Shown here piece after piece: positions 7,551 to 16,720 of a stretch of 64,000 nucleotides of DNA. A program made the position numbers and the translations under genes. The DNA is from JTS-RE37 sp963756115 (lineage in GTDB: Bacteria > Bacteroidota > Bacteroidia > Flavobacteriales > Flavobacteriaceae): the NCBI GenBank assembly GCA_963756115.1, contig CAVWMN010000010.1, positions 248,001-312,000 on the forward strand, written 5' to 3'. Each line of letters starts with the position of its first letter. Within the stretch, counting starts at the first letter, position 1. Under the pieces are notes generated by a model. It did not search any database. It was not told the DNA's origin and saw only the letters and a list, made by a program, of their open reading frames with translations.

Positions 7551-8498
7551 TTAATAATCAAAAAATTCCTTTTCCATTTTCTGGCTGATTTGTGTCAGGC
7601 TGTCCAGGATGCTTTCGAGGAATTTCTTTACATCCCCTTCAATCTCTTCGATCAGCTTAAACTGGTATTCTGCCCGGACCTTTCCCACCAGGAAGGCGGT
7701 GGAAGATTTGTTATAGCCTTTGGTATGATCCAGGGTATCAATATGGTAACACACCTGGTTCAGGCAATTCATTACAGACCTGGGGCAATCCGGGTTCAGG
7801 ATCAGGAATTCCAGGGTACTTACACTGTTGGGTGTCTTTTTGTAAAACCTTCTCATCATGTCATAAGATTCTGCACATTTGAGCAAGGTTGTCCATTCAA
7901 AGCTATTTCTGAATTTGTCTGCATAGCTTCCCTTTGCCATCTGTGCATCATTATATTTCGAGTTGATGATGCGGATGATCTGTGAAGCCCTTTCAATATT
8001 AATACCCATCAGGATAATGGCATAAACTTCATCATGTAAGAGCGTACCGCGGATCTTCCCCCGCAGGACGGAACTCATTTCCGTTACATTTACCGTGAAA
8101 TCATAGAGCCCGCGCTTCACATAGGAATCTACCGGGTAGTTGCACACAAAATGGTAAAATTTATTGATGCTTTCATACAATTCTGTCGATATCAGGTCCC
8201 GTGCGCTGTTGGCATTTTCACGGGCATACTTAACATTATTGATAATTGAGAATGGATAGGAGGGATCAAGGCCAATCCGGTAGAATATTTCTTCTTCCTG
8301 CAGTTCAGCGGATTCATCCAGGACGGGTTCCCCCACCATATACATCATGGAACGCAGAACAAACTGGCGCGATTGGGAATATTCATTGGGGGCATCCAGG
8401 GAGGCAAAATAATTTACGTTCAGGTACCTTGCAATATGTTCAGAACGTTCAATATATCGGCCCATCCAGAAAAGATTATTGGCAACTCGTGCTAGCAT
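7551..8498 (-). CDS. Alpha-E domain-containing protein (DUF403)
   Basis: 315 residues, all alpha-helical by composition, the normal length for the alpha-E family. The start MLARVANNLFWMGRYIERSEHIARYL is the family hallmark. Other markers are SVLRGKIRGTL and the acidic C-terminal helix. The family has no proven activity; it nearly always neighbours a circularly permuted ATP-grasp protein, and here it starts 4 bp after that gene's stop, so translation is probably coupled. Conserved Glu and Arg positions were taken as hints of a small-molecule or peptide handling role in published comparative genomics. It lies between the ATP-grasp gene and the transglutaminase-like gene on the same strand. Confidence 0.9.
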   Translation of the reverse strand: MLARVANNLFWMGRYIERSEHIARYLNVNYFASLDAPNEYSQSRQFVLRSMMYMVGEPVLDESAELQEEEIFYRIGLDPSYPFSIINNVKYARENANSARDLISTELYESINKFYHFVCNYPVDSYVKRGLYDFTVNVTEMSSVLRGKIRGTLLHDEVYAIILMGINIERASQIIRIINSKYNDAQMAKGSYADKFRNSFEWTTLLKCAESYDMMRRFYKKTPNSVSTLEFLILNPDCPRSVMNCLNQVCYHIDTLDHTKGYNKSSTAFLVGKVRAEYQFKLIEEIEGDVKKFLESILDSLTQISQKMEKEFFDY

Positions 8499-8502
8499 GT
8501 GA

Positions 8503-9966
8503 TTATTTTTTTAAAACCCAGGTATCTTTGGATCCTCCCCCCTGGGATGAGTTAACAATAAGGTTTCCCTTCTTTAGCGCTACCCTTGTAAGGCCTCCTT
8601 TGAGGACAAATTCGGTATCCTTGCCGAGCAGTGTAAAGGTCCTGAGATCAACATGGCGCTGTTCAAAGGATTCACTGTCCTCAATATAGGTAGGATGCAC
8701 GGAAAGTGACATGATGGGTTGTGCGACATATTTTCGGGGATCTGCCTTAACCTGTCGCCGGACATCCTCGGTTTCTTCTTTTGTAAGCCTGTTGCCGATT
8801 GAAATGCCGTATCCTCCTGCCTCATCCACCGGCTTTATAACCAGTTCATTGATATGCTCCAGCACATAGGACAGCTCATCGGGCCGGCTGCAGTGGTAGG
8901 TATGCACATTGTTGAGGATGGGCTCCTCGTCCAGGTAATATTTAATGATCTGGGGCATGTAGGTATAGACCGCCTTGTCATCTGCCACACCCGTACCAGG
9001 GGCATTGGCAAGGCTTACATTGCCTTTTTTATAGGCGGCAAAAAGCCCGGGCACGCCAAGGGTTGAATCCGCTTTGAATTCGAGCGGATCTATAAACTGG
9101 TCGTCTACCCTCCTATAGATTATATCTACTTTTTTGGGTCCCCGAATGGTCTTCATGTAAACAAAATCGTTCTCCACGAACAAATCGCGCCCCTCCACCA
9201 ATTCAACACCCATGGTTTTTGCGAGGTAGGAGTGCTCATAAAAAGCTGAATTGAACATCCCGGGGGTAATGACCACACAGGTAGGGATGTCAACCCCATG
9301 GGGCTTGACGGTTTCCAGAACTTCCAGGAGGTTCTCTGCATAATTGGTCACCGTATGGGTCTTGTAATGGTTAAAAACCCCGAATAAAGCCCTTTTCAGT
9401 GCCGTGCGGTTGCAGATCACATAACTGACCCCCGAAGGGCAACGGATATTGTCTTCCAGGACATAGTAGTTCCCATCGGAATGCTTAATGATATCGGTTC
9501 CGGAAATATGGTTGTAGATACCGCCCGGAGGGTCTATCCCGATCATCTGGTGGAGGTAATTGGCAGATGAACTGATGAGGTCCAGGGGTACGATCCCCTG
9601 CTTGATGATCTTTTTGTCATGGTAGAGGTCCCACAGGAACAGGTTCAGCGCCTTACACCGCTGGATGGCCCCTTTTTCTATGACATCCCATTCCTCGGCA
9701 TCGATGATCCTGGGGAACAGGTCGAACGGGAATATTTTTTCCTGTGTATCCTTTTCACTATAGACCTGGAAGGTGATCCCCTGGTTGAAAAAAGAAGCTT
9801 TTGCCTTGCTGTTAAGTGCCACGTAATCCTGTATGGAATGCTCCCCGTATAAGGTGAACAACTTCTGGTATAATGAAATGATGTTTCCTTTCTGGTTGAA
9901 AACCTCATCAAATAACCCCGGATTTCGCTGGTAGGAGGAAAAAATCGTATTGTTGGTCGTTGGCAT
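8503..9966 (-). CDS. Circularly permuted type 2 ATP-grasp protein (DUF404/DUF407)
   Basis: 487 residues, the usual length. Family features: FPFDLFPRIIDAEEW near residue 80, RCKALNLFLWDLYHD, the ATP-binding part with YVLEDNIRCPSGVSY (the conserved D-N-x-R-x-P-S-G-V-S/A-Y), IYRRVDDQFIDP, and the metal/ATP loop VIKPVDEAGGYG. ATP-grasp enzymes join a carboxylate to an amine through an acyl-phosphate, so an amide-forming role is expected; substrates are unknown. It is the first gene of the operon with the alpha-E and transglutaminase-like genes. Its start faces the divergent metalloprotease gene across 187 bp. Confidence 0.9.
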   Translation of the reverse strand: MPTTNNTIFSSYQRNPGLFDEVFNQKGNIISLYQKLFTLYGEHSIQDYVALNSKAKASFFNQGITFQVYSEKDTQEKIFPFDLFPRIIDAEEWDVIEKGAIQRCKALNLFLWDLYHDKKIIKQGIVPLDLISSSANYLHQMIGIDPPGGIYNHISGTDIIKHSDGNYYVLEDNIRCPSGVSYVICNRTALKRALFGVFNHYKTHTVTNYAENLLEVLETVKPHGVDIPTCVVITPGMFNSAFYEHSYLAKTMGVELVEGRDLFVENDFVYMKTIRGPKKVDIIYRRVDDQFIDPLEFKADSTLGVPGLFAAYKKGNVSLANAPGTGVADDKAVYTYMPQIIKYYLDEEPILNNVHTYHCSRPDELSYVLEHINELVIKPVDEAGGYGISIGNRLTKEETEDVRRQVKADPRKYVAQPIMSLSVHPTYIEDSESFEQRHVDLRTFTLLGKDTEFVLKGGLTRVALKKGNLIVNSSQGGGSKDTWVLKK

Positions 9967-10130
9967 AGTGGAATTATTTGCGATAAGTTACTGGTTTTCC
10001 GCAACATTTGAAATGGGAATTAAACAATAATCAAGGATGAATTTTTAATAAATCGAAATTTATCCACTGTACCTGTGTAAAAATCAAAGACGGGCCAGGG
10101 CATCCCCGCAGGATATTTCATAAATTGGCC

Positions 10131-10138
10131 TAACTTTG
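10131..10138 (+). promoter_or_regulatory. -7 box for the zinc metalloprotease gene
   Basis: TAACTTTG matches TAnnTTTG and ends 15 nt before the ATG at 10154. No clear TTG box is visible 19-21 nt upstream. Confidence 0.45.
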
Positions 10139-10153
10139 AGATTATTTTAAACT

Positions 10154-12550
10154 ATGAGGAACATTCTGTTACTATTGGCCATCCTGACCCTTTCACTACC
10201 TGCATTTTCCCAATTTTCCAAAGACAGCACCAATTACAAGGAGCATAAAGGTTTTTTCAATTATTATGTAGATGATACGACCGACAAGGTTTTTTTGGAA
10301 GTTTCCAGGTTGGATGATGAGTTTTTATATGTTTATTCCCTCAGCAGTGGTATAGGGAGCAATGATATCGGGCTGGATAGGGGACAACTGGGCAATGAAC
10401 AGGTTGTTTACTTTAAAAAAGCCGGCAACAAATTGCTTTTGATACAGCCTAACCTCCGATTCCGCGCCTTAACCGAAAATGCCCTGGAGAAAAAATCTGT
10501 GGAACAGGCCTTTGCCAAATCCATACTGTACGGGTTTAAGATTGAGTCTGAAACAGATGGGCGATACATTATAGATATTACTGATTTCCTTCTGCAGGAT
10601 GTACACGGCGTCGTATCCAGGCTCCAGCAGTCAGGGCAGGGGAGCTATTCCCTGGATAAGACCAAAAGCGCAATGGACATGGATCGCACCAAGGCTTTTC
10701 CAAGCAATGTGGAATTCGATGTGCTGTTAACCTTTAAGGGTGAGCCAAAAGGGGAGTATATCCGTTCGGTAGTGCCCAATCCCGAACTGATAACCGTGTC
10801 GCAGCACCATTCCTTTGTCGAATTACCAGACCTGGCATATCAGAAGAGGGCATTCGATCCCCGGAGCGGATCCTATCCGTTCTCCTATTATGACTATGCT
10901 TCACCTGTGGAAGAGCCTATTGTAAAACGCTTTATTACACGGCACAGGCTCCAGAAGAAGGATCCCGCTGCCGCCGTGAGCGAACCCGTTGAACCTATTA
11001 TATATTATCTCGATAACGGCACCCCGGAACCTGTACGGTCGGCTTTGCTGGAAGGCGGAAAATGGTGGGACCAGGCGTTTGAAAGCATCGGGTATAAAGA
11101 TGCCTTCCAGGTAAAGATGTTACCCGATGATGCAGACCCGCTCGACGTTCGCTACAACGTCATTCAATGGGTGCACCGGTCTACCCGGGGCTGGAGTTAC
11201 GGGAGCAGCGTAACGGACCCCAGGACCGGGGAGATCATCAAAGGGCATGTAAGCCTTGGAAGCCTGAGGATTCGGCAGGATTTCCTGATCGCCCAGGCAT
11301 TGATGAACAAACCGTTTGCGGCTGATGATAACAATAATTCCCCTATGCTGGAGCTGGCCCTCGCCCGGATCCGGCAGCTTTCAGCCCATGAAATAGGGCA
11401 TACCCTGGGATTTGCCCATAATTTTGCCGCAAGTACCAATAACCGGGCTTCGGTAATGGATTATCCGCATCCCCAATTTAGCATTACCAAGGACGGAATT
11501 GATTTTTCCAATGCCTACGCCAAGGGGATAGGGGAATGGGACAACGTAATAGTGGCGTACGCTTACACTGATTTTCCGGATGACGTAGCACAGCAGGATG
11601 CCTTAAATAAGATATTGGACGGAGCCCAGCAACGCGGCCTCCGATATATTTCCGATCAGGATGCGAGGCCCGAGGGAGGGGCACACCCCCTGGCGCACCT
11701 ATGGGATAACGGGATGAGCGCAGCAGATGAGCTTTCCCGGGTACTGGAGGTCAGAGATGTGGCCATTCAAAATTTTTCCATTGACAACATCCGCAAGAAT
11801 GAACCAAATACCGTGCTGGAAGATGTTTTTGTACCCCTTTATTTCTTCCACAGGTACCAGGCAGAGGCTGTCGCAAAGGTAATTGGCGGCCTGGATTACA
11901 ATTATGCAGTAAAAGGGGGTGGGCAATTTGCAGTGAAAGTGGTTGATAAAGCTGCCCAAAAAAGCGCCCTGCAGGGATTGATGAAGACCCTGGATGCTGC
12001 AATAATTGCCGTGCCTAAGGATAAATTGGAGCTTTTCCCACCGCGGGCCATTGGATATGAGAGGACCCGGGAATCTTTCAGCGGAAGATCGGGTGTCACA
12101 TTTGATGCCCTGTCAGCTGCGGAGACTGCAGCAGATATGACCTTATCGCTGCTGCTCAACCCGGAAAGGGCCTCCAGGCTTATCCAGCAAAAAAGCCTGG
12201 ATGGAAAAAACCTTGGATTGGCGGAAGTGTTGGAAGATGTGGTACAAAAAGCGCTCGAGCTACGGCATAAGGACTCTTATCTGAATGAAGTCCAGGAAAG
12301 TATCAATTTCAGGGCACTGTATTATATCATGAACCTCGCTGCCAGTGAGGATGTTCACCCCCAGGTAAATATGATCGCCCATGACCAGCTGGGAAAATTA
12401 AGGGCTTCCTTTTCATCTGAAAAAAATCCCTATGCTGCTGAAATTGTTCGGAGGATCCGGAATTTCTACGAATTCCCGGAATTGTTTAAACTTGTTCCTG
12501 CCCCGAAAATCCCGGATGGTTCTCCTATAGGAATGGACTGTCTGCACTAA
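10154..12550 (+). CDS. Secreted zinc-dependent metalloprotease (DUF5117/DUF5118-type)
   Basis: 798 residues with a signal peptide ending near PAFSQ. The N-terminal third holds the DUF5118/DUF5117 modules (YVDDTTDKVFLEVSRLDDEFLY, SGIGSNDIGLDRGQLG). The catalytic part has ARIRQLSAHEIGHTLGFAHN, the extended zinc site HExxHxxGxxH, followed by ASVMDYPHP as the Met-turn of metzincins. All ligands are intact. The C-terminal DUF4953-like region contains FVPLYFFHRYQAEAV. It is probably periplasmic or outer-membrane associated. The gene is single and 12 bp upstream of threonine aldolase on the same strand, so read-through is possible. Confidence 0.9.
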   Translation: MRNILLLLAILTLSLPAFSQFSKDSTNYKEHKGFFNYYVDDTTDKVFLEVSRLDDEFLYVYSLSSGIGSNDIGLDRGQLGNEQVVYFKKAGNKLLLIQPNLRFRALTENALEKKSVEQAFAKSILYGFKIESETDGRYIIDITDFLLQDVHGVVSRLQQSGQGSYSLDKTKSAMDMDRTKAFPSNVEFDVLLTFKGEPKGEYIRSVVPNPELITVSQHHSFVELPDLAYQKRAFDPRSGSYPFSYYDYASPVEEPIVKRFITRHRLQKKDPAAAVSEPVEPIIYYLDNGTPEPVRSALLEGGKWWDQAFESIGYKDAFQVKMLPDDADPLDVRYNVIQWVHRSTRGWSYGSSVTDPRTGEIIKGHVSLGSLRIRQDFLIAQALMNKPFAADDNNNSPMLELALARIRQLSAHEIGHTLGFAHNFAASTNNRASVMDYPHPQFSITKDGIDFSNAYAKGIGEWDNVIVAYAYTDFPDDVAQQDALNKILDGAQQRGLRYISDQDARPEGGAHPLAHLWDNGMSAADELSRVLEVRDVAIQNFSIDNIRKNEPNTVLEDVFVPLYFFHRYQAEAVAKVIGGLDYNYAVKGGGQFAVKVVDKAAQKSALQGLMKTLDAAIIAVPKDKLELFPPRAIGYERTRESFSGRSGVTFDALSAAETAADMTLSLLLNPERASRLIQQKSLDGKNLGLAEVLEDVVQKALELRHKDSYLNEVQESINFRALYYIMNLAASEDVHPQVNMIAHDQLGKLRASFSSEKNPYAAEIVRRIRNFYEFPELFKLVPAPKIPDGSPIGMDCLH

Positions 12551-12562
12551 TTTTTTTGAAAC

Positions 12563-13624
12563 GTGAAGATAAACCTAATCAGTGATACGGTAACCAAACC
12601 AACCCCGGGAATGCTTCAGGCTATGATGGCTGCAGCGGTAGGGGATGATGTATTTAAGGAAGACCCTTCTGTAAACGCATTGGAGGACAAATTAGCTACG
12701 CTGTTTGGAAGGGAAGCAGCCCTTTTTTTTCCAAGCGGCACCATGGCAAACCAGACAGCCATCAAACTACATACACAGCCGGGAGACCAATTGATATGCG
12801 ACAAATATGCCCATGTGTACAACTATGAAGGGGGTGGCGTCAGTTTTAACAGCGGGGTTTCCTGTAAACTGGTAGATGGCAACCGGGGAATGATGACAGC
12901 AGAACAGGTAGCGGCTGCTGTCAACCCACCCGATTTTTACCACAGCCCGTTGACATCGCTGGTGTGTATAGAGAACACTACCAATAAAGGAGGAGGTGCC
13001 TGTTGGCAAATGAACGAATTGCACAGGATCCATGCCGTATGTAAAAAACACAGGTTGGCCTACCACCTGGACGGTGCCCGAATCTGGAATGCCATAGTAG
13101 CCAGGGACCAATCACCACGACAGTTTGGCGAAATATTCGATTCCATCAGTGTTTGCCTCAGCAAAGGCCTGGGATGTCCTGTTGGATCGGTTCTTATCGG
13201 AGATAAAGAATTGATAAAAAAGGCCCTGAGGATCCGAAAAGTTTTGGGAGGCGGGATGCGGCAGGCAGGCTACCTGGCCGCAGCCGGGATCTATGCGCTG
13301 GACAACCACATCAACCGGCTGGCGGATGATCACCGGAAAGCGTTGGAAATAGCCGGATTTTTAAGCCAACTCCCGGCGGTCAAAAAAGTGGAGCCGGTGG
13401 AGACCAACATTATTATTTTTGAAATGGATCCGGAGCAGCTCAGTGCCGCAGCGTTCAGGGAGCACCTCTTATCACGCGATATCCATATCATCGAAATGGG
13501 CCAGGGCAAATTGCGCATGGTAACACATCTCGATTATACAGATGCCATGCATGTGGAATTGGAAAGGGTTCTGTCCGATTTATCGGGAATTGGTATCGCT
13601 GATGGACGCGAGGTGCTTTCGTAG
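12563..13624 (+). CDS. Low-specificity L-threonine aldolase
   Basis: 353 residues from a GTG start 12 bp after the metalloprotease stop. It is a fold-type I PLP enzyme that cleaves L-threonine or allo-threonine to glycine and acetaldehyde in the cytoplasm. Motifs: NLISDTVTKPTPGML at the start, the FFPSGTMANQTAIK substrate/PLP region, HLDGARIWNA (Asp for the PLP ring nitrogen), and the PLP lysine in SVCLSKGLGCPVGSV. Length and order match the family. The last 45 bp overlap the 3' end of the convergent YegP-like gene. The choice between L- and allo-specificity cannot be made from sequence. Confidence 0.92.
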   Translation: MKINLISDTVTKPTPGMLQAMMAAAVGDDVFKEDPSVNALEDKLATLFGREAALFFPSGTMANQTAIKLHTQPGDQLICDKYAHVYNYEGGGVSFNSGVSCKLVDGNRGMMTAEQVAAAVNPPDFYHSPLTSLVCIENTTNKGGGACWQMNELHRIHAVCKKHRLAYHLDGARIWNAIVARDQSPRQFGEIFDSISVCLSKGLGCPVGSVLIGDKELIKKALRIRKVLGGGMRQAGYLAAAGIYALDNHINRLADDHRKALEIAGFLSQLPAVKKVEPVETNIIIFEMDPEQLSAAAFREHLLSRDIHIIEMGQGKLRMVTHLDYTDAMHVELERVLSDLSGIGIADGREVLS

Positions 13625-13903
13625 GTTCTTAATGCCATTTTCCATTCCGGCTTCGGAACTATACAATCCGCTTTCCCCTATCAGCTTCCCATCGGTATCC
13701 TTCAGGCTGAACAGGAATTTACCACTATGGTCCGTCCTCCTTTCAAAAACCCCTTGTTCCCGGAGCAAAGGGGTCAGTTTTCCCACTGTTTCCATCGCTT
13801 CATCTTCATTGACAAAATCCACACTGTTCAAAAGGGTATTCCCAGATTTCGATTTTAGAAAAAACCGGTACGATTGGTCGTTGATTTTTTTTACCTCAAT
13901 CAT
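13580..13903 (-). CDS. YegP-family DUF1508 protein
   Basis: 107 residues made of two related DUF1508 repeats, MIEVKKINDQSYRFFLKSKSGN (about 1-50) and KFLFSLKDTDGKLIGESGLY (about 60-105). The family folds as small beta-beta-alpha repeats and has no proven activity. The second repeat keeps the typical GESGLYSSEAGMENGI pattern. The C-terminus overlaps the end of the threonine aldolase gene by 45 bp in antisense, an unusually long convergent overlap. No terminator is seen for either gene inside the overlap. Confidence 0.85.
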   Translation of the reverse strand: MIEVKKINDQSYRFFLKSKSGNTLLNSVDFVNEDEAMETVGKLTPLLREQGVFERRTDHSGKFLFSLKDTDGKLIGESGLYSSEAGMENGIKNLRKHLASISDTNSR

Positions 13904-14060
13904 GATACGGCACCTTTTTGTTTAAAAATACAGGATTTTATTGAAAGGACAACCTCATGGCCATTTGCGAAATTTTTGTATATTGTGGACATACCGTACC
14001 GCTATTACTCGTAAGGTTCGTTCAGGAACCATAACAAATTCACATACTAACCAACCATTG

Positions 14061-14097
14061 AAAGGCTTCTGCCATTGAGGATCTGAAGCCTTTTTTA
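14061..14097 (+). terminator. Orphan rho-independent terminator
   Basis: Nine-bp stem AAAGGCTTC / GAAGCCTTT (14061-14069 and 14085-14093) followed by a T run to 14096. It points rightward, yet no plus-strand gene ends nearby: the closest is threonine aldolase, 437 bp upstream. It may end a small RNA that starts near 13985, or a long 3' UTR. Confidence 0.72.
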
Positions 14098-14121
14098 TGC
14101 CGTAAATTTACGATACCGAAA

Positions 14122-14448
14122 TCATTGCAACAGGCTGTCCAGGCCCGGGATATTAGGCATTCCCTCCCTGGCTACTGCCGCAAGTTCCTTTTCGTTGATC
14201 TCTGTAGCCCTTGCAATTGCCTTGTTAATTGTAAGGAGAAGGTAATCCTCCAATTGCTCCTTGTCTGCCAGCAGGCTGTCATCCATGGTAATTGATTTTA
14301 CTTCCCGGTTGGCGGTTATCACGACCGACAGCAGGTTGTCAGCTGATTTTTCCTCCAGGGTAACGGTATGCAGCCGTTCCTTTGTCGCTTTTACCTTTTC
14401 CTGGGTTTCCTTTAATTTTCCCATCATTCCCATCAGATCACCAAACAT
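14122..14448 (-). CDS. YbaB/EbfC-family nucleoid-associated protein
   Basis: 108 residues from ATG 14448 (MFGDLMGMMGKLKETQEKV), chosen as it gives the usual YbaB length and start; an in-frame ATG at 14496 adds 16 residues not typical of the family. The family binds DNA as a tweezer-shaped dimer. The protein has the N-terminal helix, the central sheet with VVITANREVKSITMDDSLL, and a C-terminal helix followed by GMPNIPGLDSLLQ. It is divergent from oligopeptidase B, sharing a 142-bp upstream region. Confidence 0.85.
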   Translation of the reverse strand: MFGDLMGMMGKLKETQEKVKATKERLHTVTLEEKSADNLLSVVITANREVKSITMDDSLLADKEQLEDYLLLTINKAIARATEINEKELAAVAREGMPNIPGLDSLLQ

Positions 14449-14554
14449 AATTTCTGTATTAAAATTCCTGACATCTAAATTACTAAATTGTTCCATTAAA
14501 CAAAGTATTTATAAGGCTGAACAGAAAAAATGGAATTGTTCATTTAGTAAGTAT

Positions 14555-14562
14555 TATTTTTG
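14555..14562 (+). promoter_or_regulatory. -7 box for oligopeptidase B
   Basis: TATTTTTG fits TAnnTTTG and lies 28 nt before the ATG at 14591. A TTG at 14536-14538 is 16 nt upstream of it, slightly closer than the usual 17-23. Confidence 0.5.
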
Positions 14563-14590
14563 CTGTTTCCTGGCAAAATTTCCAAAATAT

Positions 14591-16648
14591 ATGATCACAG
14601 TAAGTACCCCAATAGCTAAAAAGATCCCTACCGAACTCACAAAGCACGGTGATGTCCGCATTGATAATTATTTTTGGCTCAATGAGCGGGAGAACAAGGA
14701 TGTATTGGCGTATCTGGAGAAGGAAAACGAATATTACAAGGCATTGACAGCGCATACCAGGGGGCTCCGGAAAACATTATACAGGGAGATGAAGGCCAGG
14801 ATAAAGGAAGATGATACCTCGGTACCCTACAAACAGAATGGCTATTGGTACTTTACGCGCTATGAAACCGGTAAGGAATATCCCATCTATTCCCGGAAGG
14901 AAGGAACACTCCAGGCAGAAGAGCAGATACTTTTCAATTGCAATGAACTGGCAGCGGGACATGAATATTTCAACCTGCACGGGATTTCAGTCAGCCCGGA
15001 CAACCAACTTGCAGCCTTTGGCACAGATACGGTGGCCCGGCGGCAGTACACCATCCAGATCAAAAATTTAAGCTCCGGGGAGCTGTATCCCGACAAATTG
15101 GAACAAACCACGGGAAGCTCGGTTTGGGCTACTGATAACAAGACGTTGTTCTATACAAAGAACGACCCGGTTACCCTCCGTTCCAATAAAATATACAAAC
15201 ACATCCTGGGCACCCCGCCGGAAGAAGATGTATTGGTATATCATGAAAAGGATGACAGCTTTTACACCTTTGTATATAAAACAAAATCCAAAAAATACAT
15301 CATCATAGGGTCTACCAGTACGCTTACATCTGAGTTTCAATACCTGCCTGCCGCAGAACCTGATGGGAAATTCAAGATGTTTGCGCCCAGGGAACGGGGT
15401 GTGGAATATGCCATCTCACACTATAATACTGATTTTTACATACTGACCAACAAAGACGGGGCAACGAATTTCAAACTGATGAAGGTGGGGGAAGAAGACA
15501 CTTCTGCTGGCAATTGGGAGGAATTCATCCCCCACAGGGAAGATGTGCTTTTGGAGGATATTGAAATATTCAGGGATTATTATGTCCTTTCCGAGCGCGA
15601 TAACGGCCTCAATAAGCTGAAAGTCTCAAAATGGGATGGATCAGAAAGTTATTATCTGCCTTTTGATAATGAGACCTATATTGCCTATGCCTACGTAAAT
15701 CCGGATTTTGATACCGAAACGCTGCGCTATGTCTATAACGCCATGACCTCGCCATATGCCATCATCGATTTTAACATGAGGACCCGGGAAAAGGAAGTTA
15801 AAAAGGAACAGGAAGTGCAGGGGGGTAAATTCAACCGGGAAAATTACCGTTCGGAACGGGTTTGGGCCCCGGCTCCGGACGGTGCTAGAATTCCTATTTC
15901 GCTCGTATACCACAAGGATACTCCCAAAGACGGTACAAGCCCCCTCCTGCAATACGGCTATGGTTCCTATGGCAGCACCTCCGACCCTTATTTCTCCACG
16001 ATAAGGCTAAGTTTGCTCGACAGGGGATTTATTTATGCCATTGCCCATGTAAGGGGAGGCGAATACCTTGGCAGGCCCTGGTATGACAATGGTAAATTAT
16101 TGCATAAAAAAAATACATTCGCTGATTTTATCGCGTGTTCCCACTACCTTATAAACCATAAGTATACCAGTAAGGAACATTTATATGCCTATGGCGGCTC
16201 GGCCGGTGGATTGCTTATGGGCGCAGTTGTTAATATGGCACCCGAGCTTTATAACGGGGTAATAGCCGCGGTACCTTTTGTAGATGTGATCACGACCATG
16301 CTGGACGAGTCCATTCCACTCACCACAGGGGAATATGATGAATGGGGAAATCCCAATGACCAGGAATTTTATTACTATATGAAATCATATTCTCCCTATG
16401 ATAACGTTAAAAGACAGGAGTACCCGAATATCCTGGTGACAACAGGGCTCCATGATTCCCAGGTCCAGTATTGGGAACCCGCCAAATGGGTTGCAAAGCT
16501 TCGGGAACATAAGACGGATGACCATCTTCTATTTTTGGACACCAATATGGACGCCGGTCATGGCGGTGCTTCCGGGAGATTTGAAGCCCTTAAGGAAGTG
16601 GCCAAAGAATATGCATTTTTACTCGATTTAGAGGGTAAAATACATTAA
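14591..16648 (+). CDS. ptrB: Oligopeptidase B (S9 family serine peptidase)
   Basis: 685 residues from ATG 14591, the usual oligopeptidase B length. The frame is open back to 14261, but that part overlaps the YbaB gene in antisense and lies upstream of the promoter box. There is no signal peptide, so it is cytosolic. The N-terminal seven-bladed beta-propeller (about 70-410) is followed by the alpha/beta hydrolase domain, with nucleophile Ser in YAYGGSAGGLL, Asp in GLHDSQVQYWEP and His in DAGHGGASGRF. The RVWAPAPDGARIPISLVYHK and ILVTTGLHD segments match the PtrB subfamily rather than prolyl endopeptidase. It cleaves short peptides after Arg or Lys (family knowledge). Confidence 0.92.
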   Translation: MITVSTPIAKKIPTELTKHGDVRIDNYFWLNERENKDVLAYLEKENEYYKALTAHTRGLRKTLYREMKARIKEDDTSVPYKQNGYWYFTRYETGKEYPIYSRKEGTLQAEEQILFNCNELAAGHEYFNLHGISVSPDNQLAAFGTDTVARRQYTIQIKNLSSGELYPDKLEQTTGSSVWATDNKTLFYTKNDPVTLRSNKIYKHILGTPPEEDVLVYHEKDDSFYTFVYKTKSKKYIIIGSTSTLTSEFQYLPAAEPDGKFKMFAPRERGVEYAISHYNTDFYILTNKDGATNFKLMKVGEEDTSAGNWEEFIPHREDVLLEDIEIFRDYYVLSERDNGLNKLKVSKWDGSESYYLPFDNETYIAYAYVNPDFDTETLRYVYNAMTSPYAIIDFNMRTREKEVKKEQEVQGGKFNRENYRSERVWAPAPDGARIPISLVYHKDTPKDGTSPLLQYGYGSYGSTSDPYFSTIRLSLLDRGFIYAIAHVRGGEYLGRPWYDNGKLLHKKNTFADFIACSHYLINHKYTSKEHLYAYGGSAGGLLMGAVVNMAPELYNGVIAAVPFVDVITTMLDESIPLTTGEYDEWGNPNDQEFYYYMKSYSPYDNVKRQEYPNILVTTGLHDSQVQYWEPAKWVAKLREHKTDDHLLFLDTNMDAGHGGASGRFEALKEVAKEYAFLLDLEGKIH

Positions 16649-16720
16649 TTAAAAAAAATTAGTAATTTTACGCCAATAATACGGGATGATGATGACATCC
16701 TGTGTGGCTAACCTAGCTTT

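Noticed and set aside
13904..14060. tRNA or other structured housekeeping RNA in the intergenic region
   Set aside because: No acceptor stem, T-loop GTTCAA or CCA pattern was found; only a short hairpin and a later terminator.
14261..14590. Extended start of oligopeptidase B
   Set aside because: The extra 110 residues overlap the YbaB gene in antisense and precede the promoter -7 box; the family starts at the 14591 ATG.
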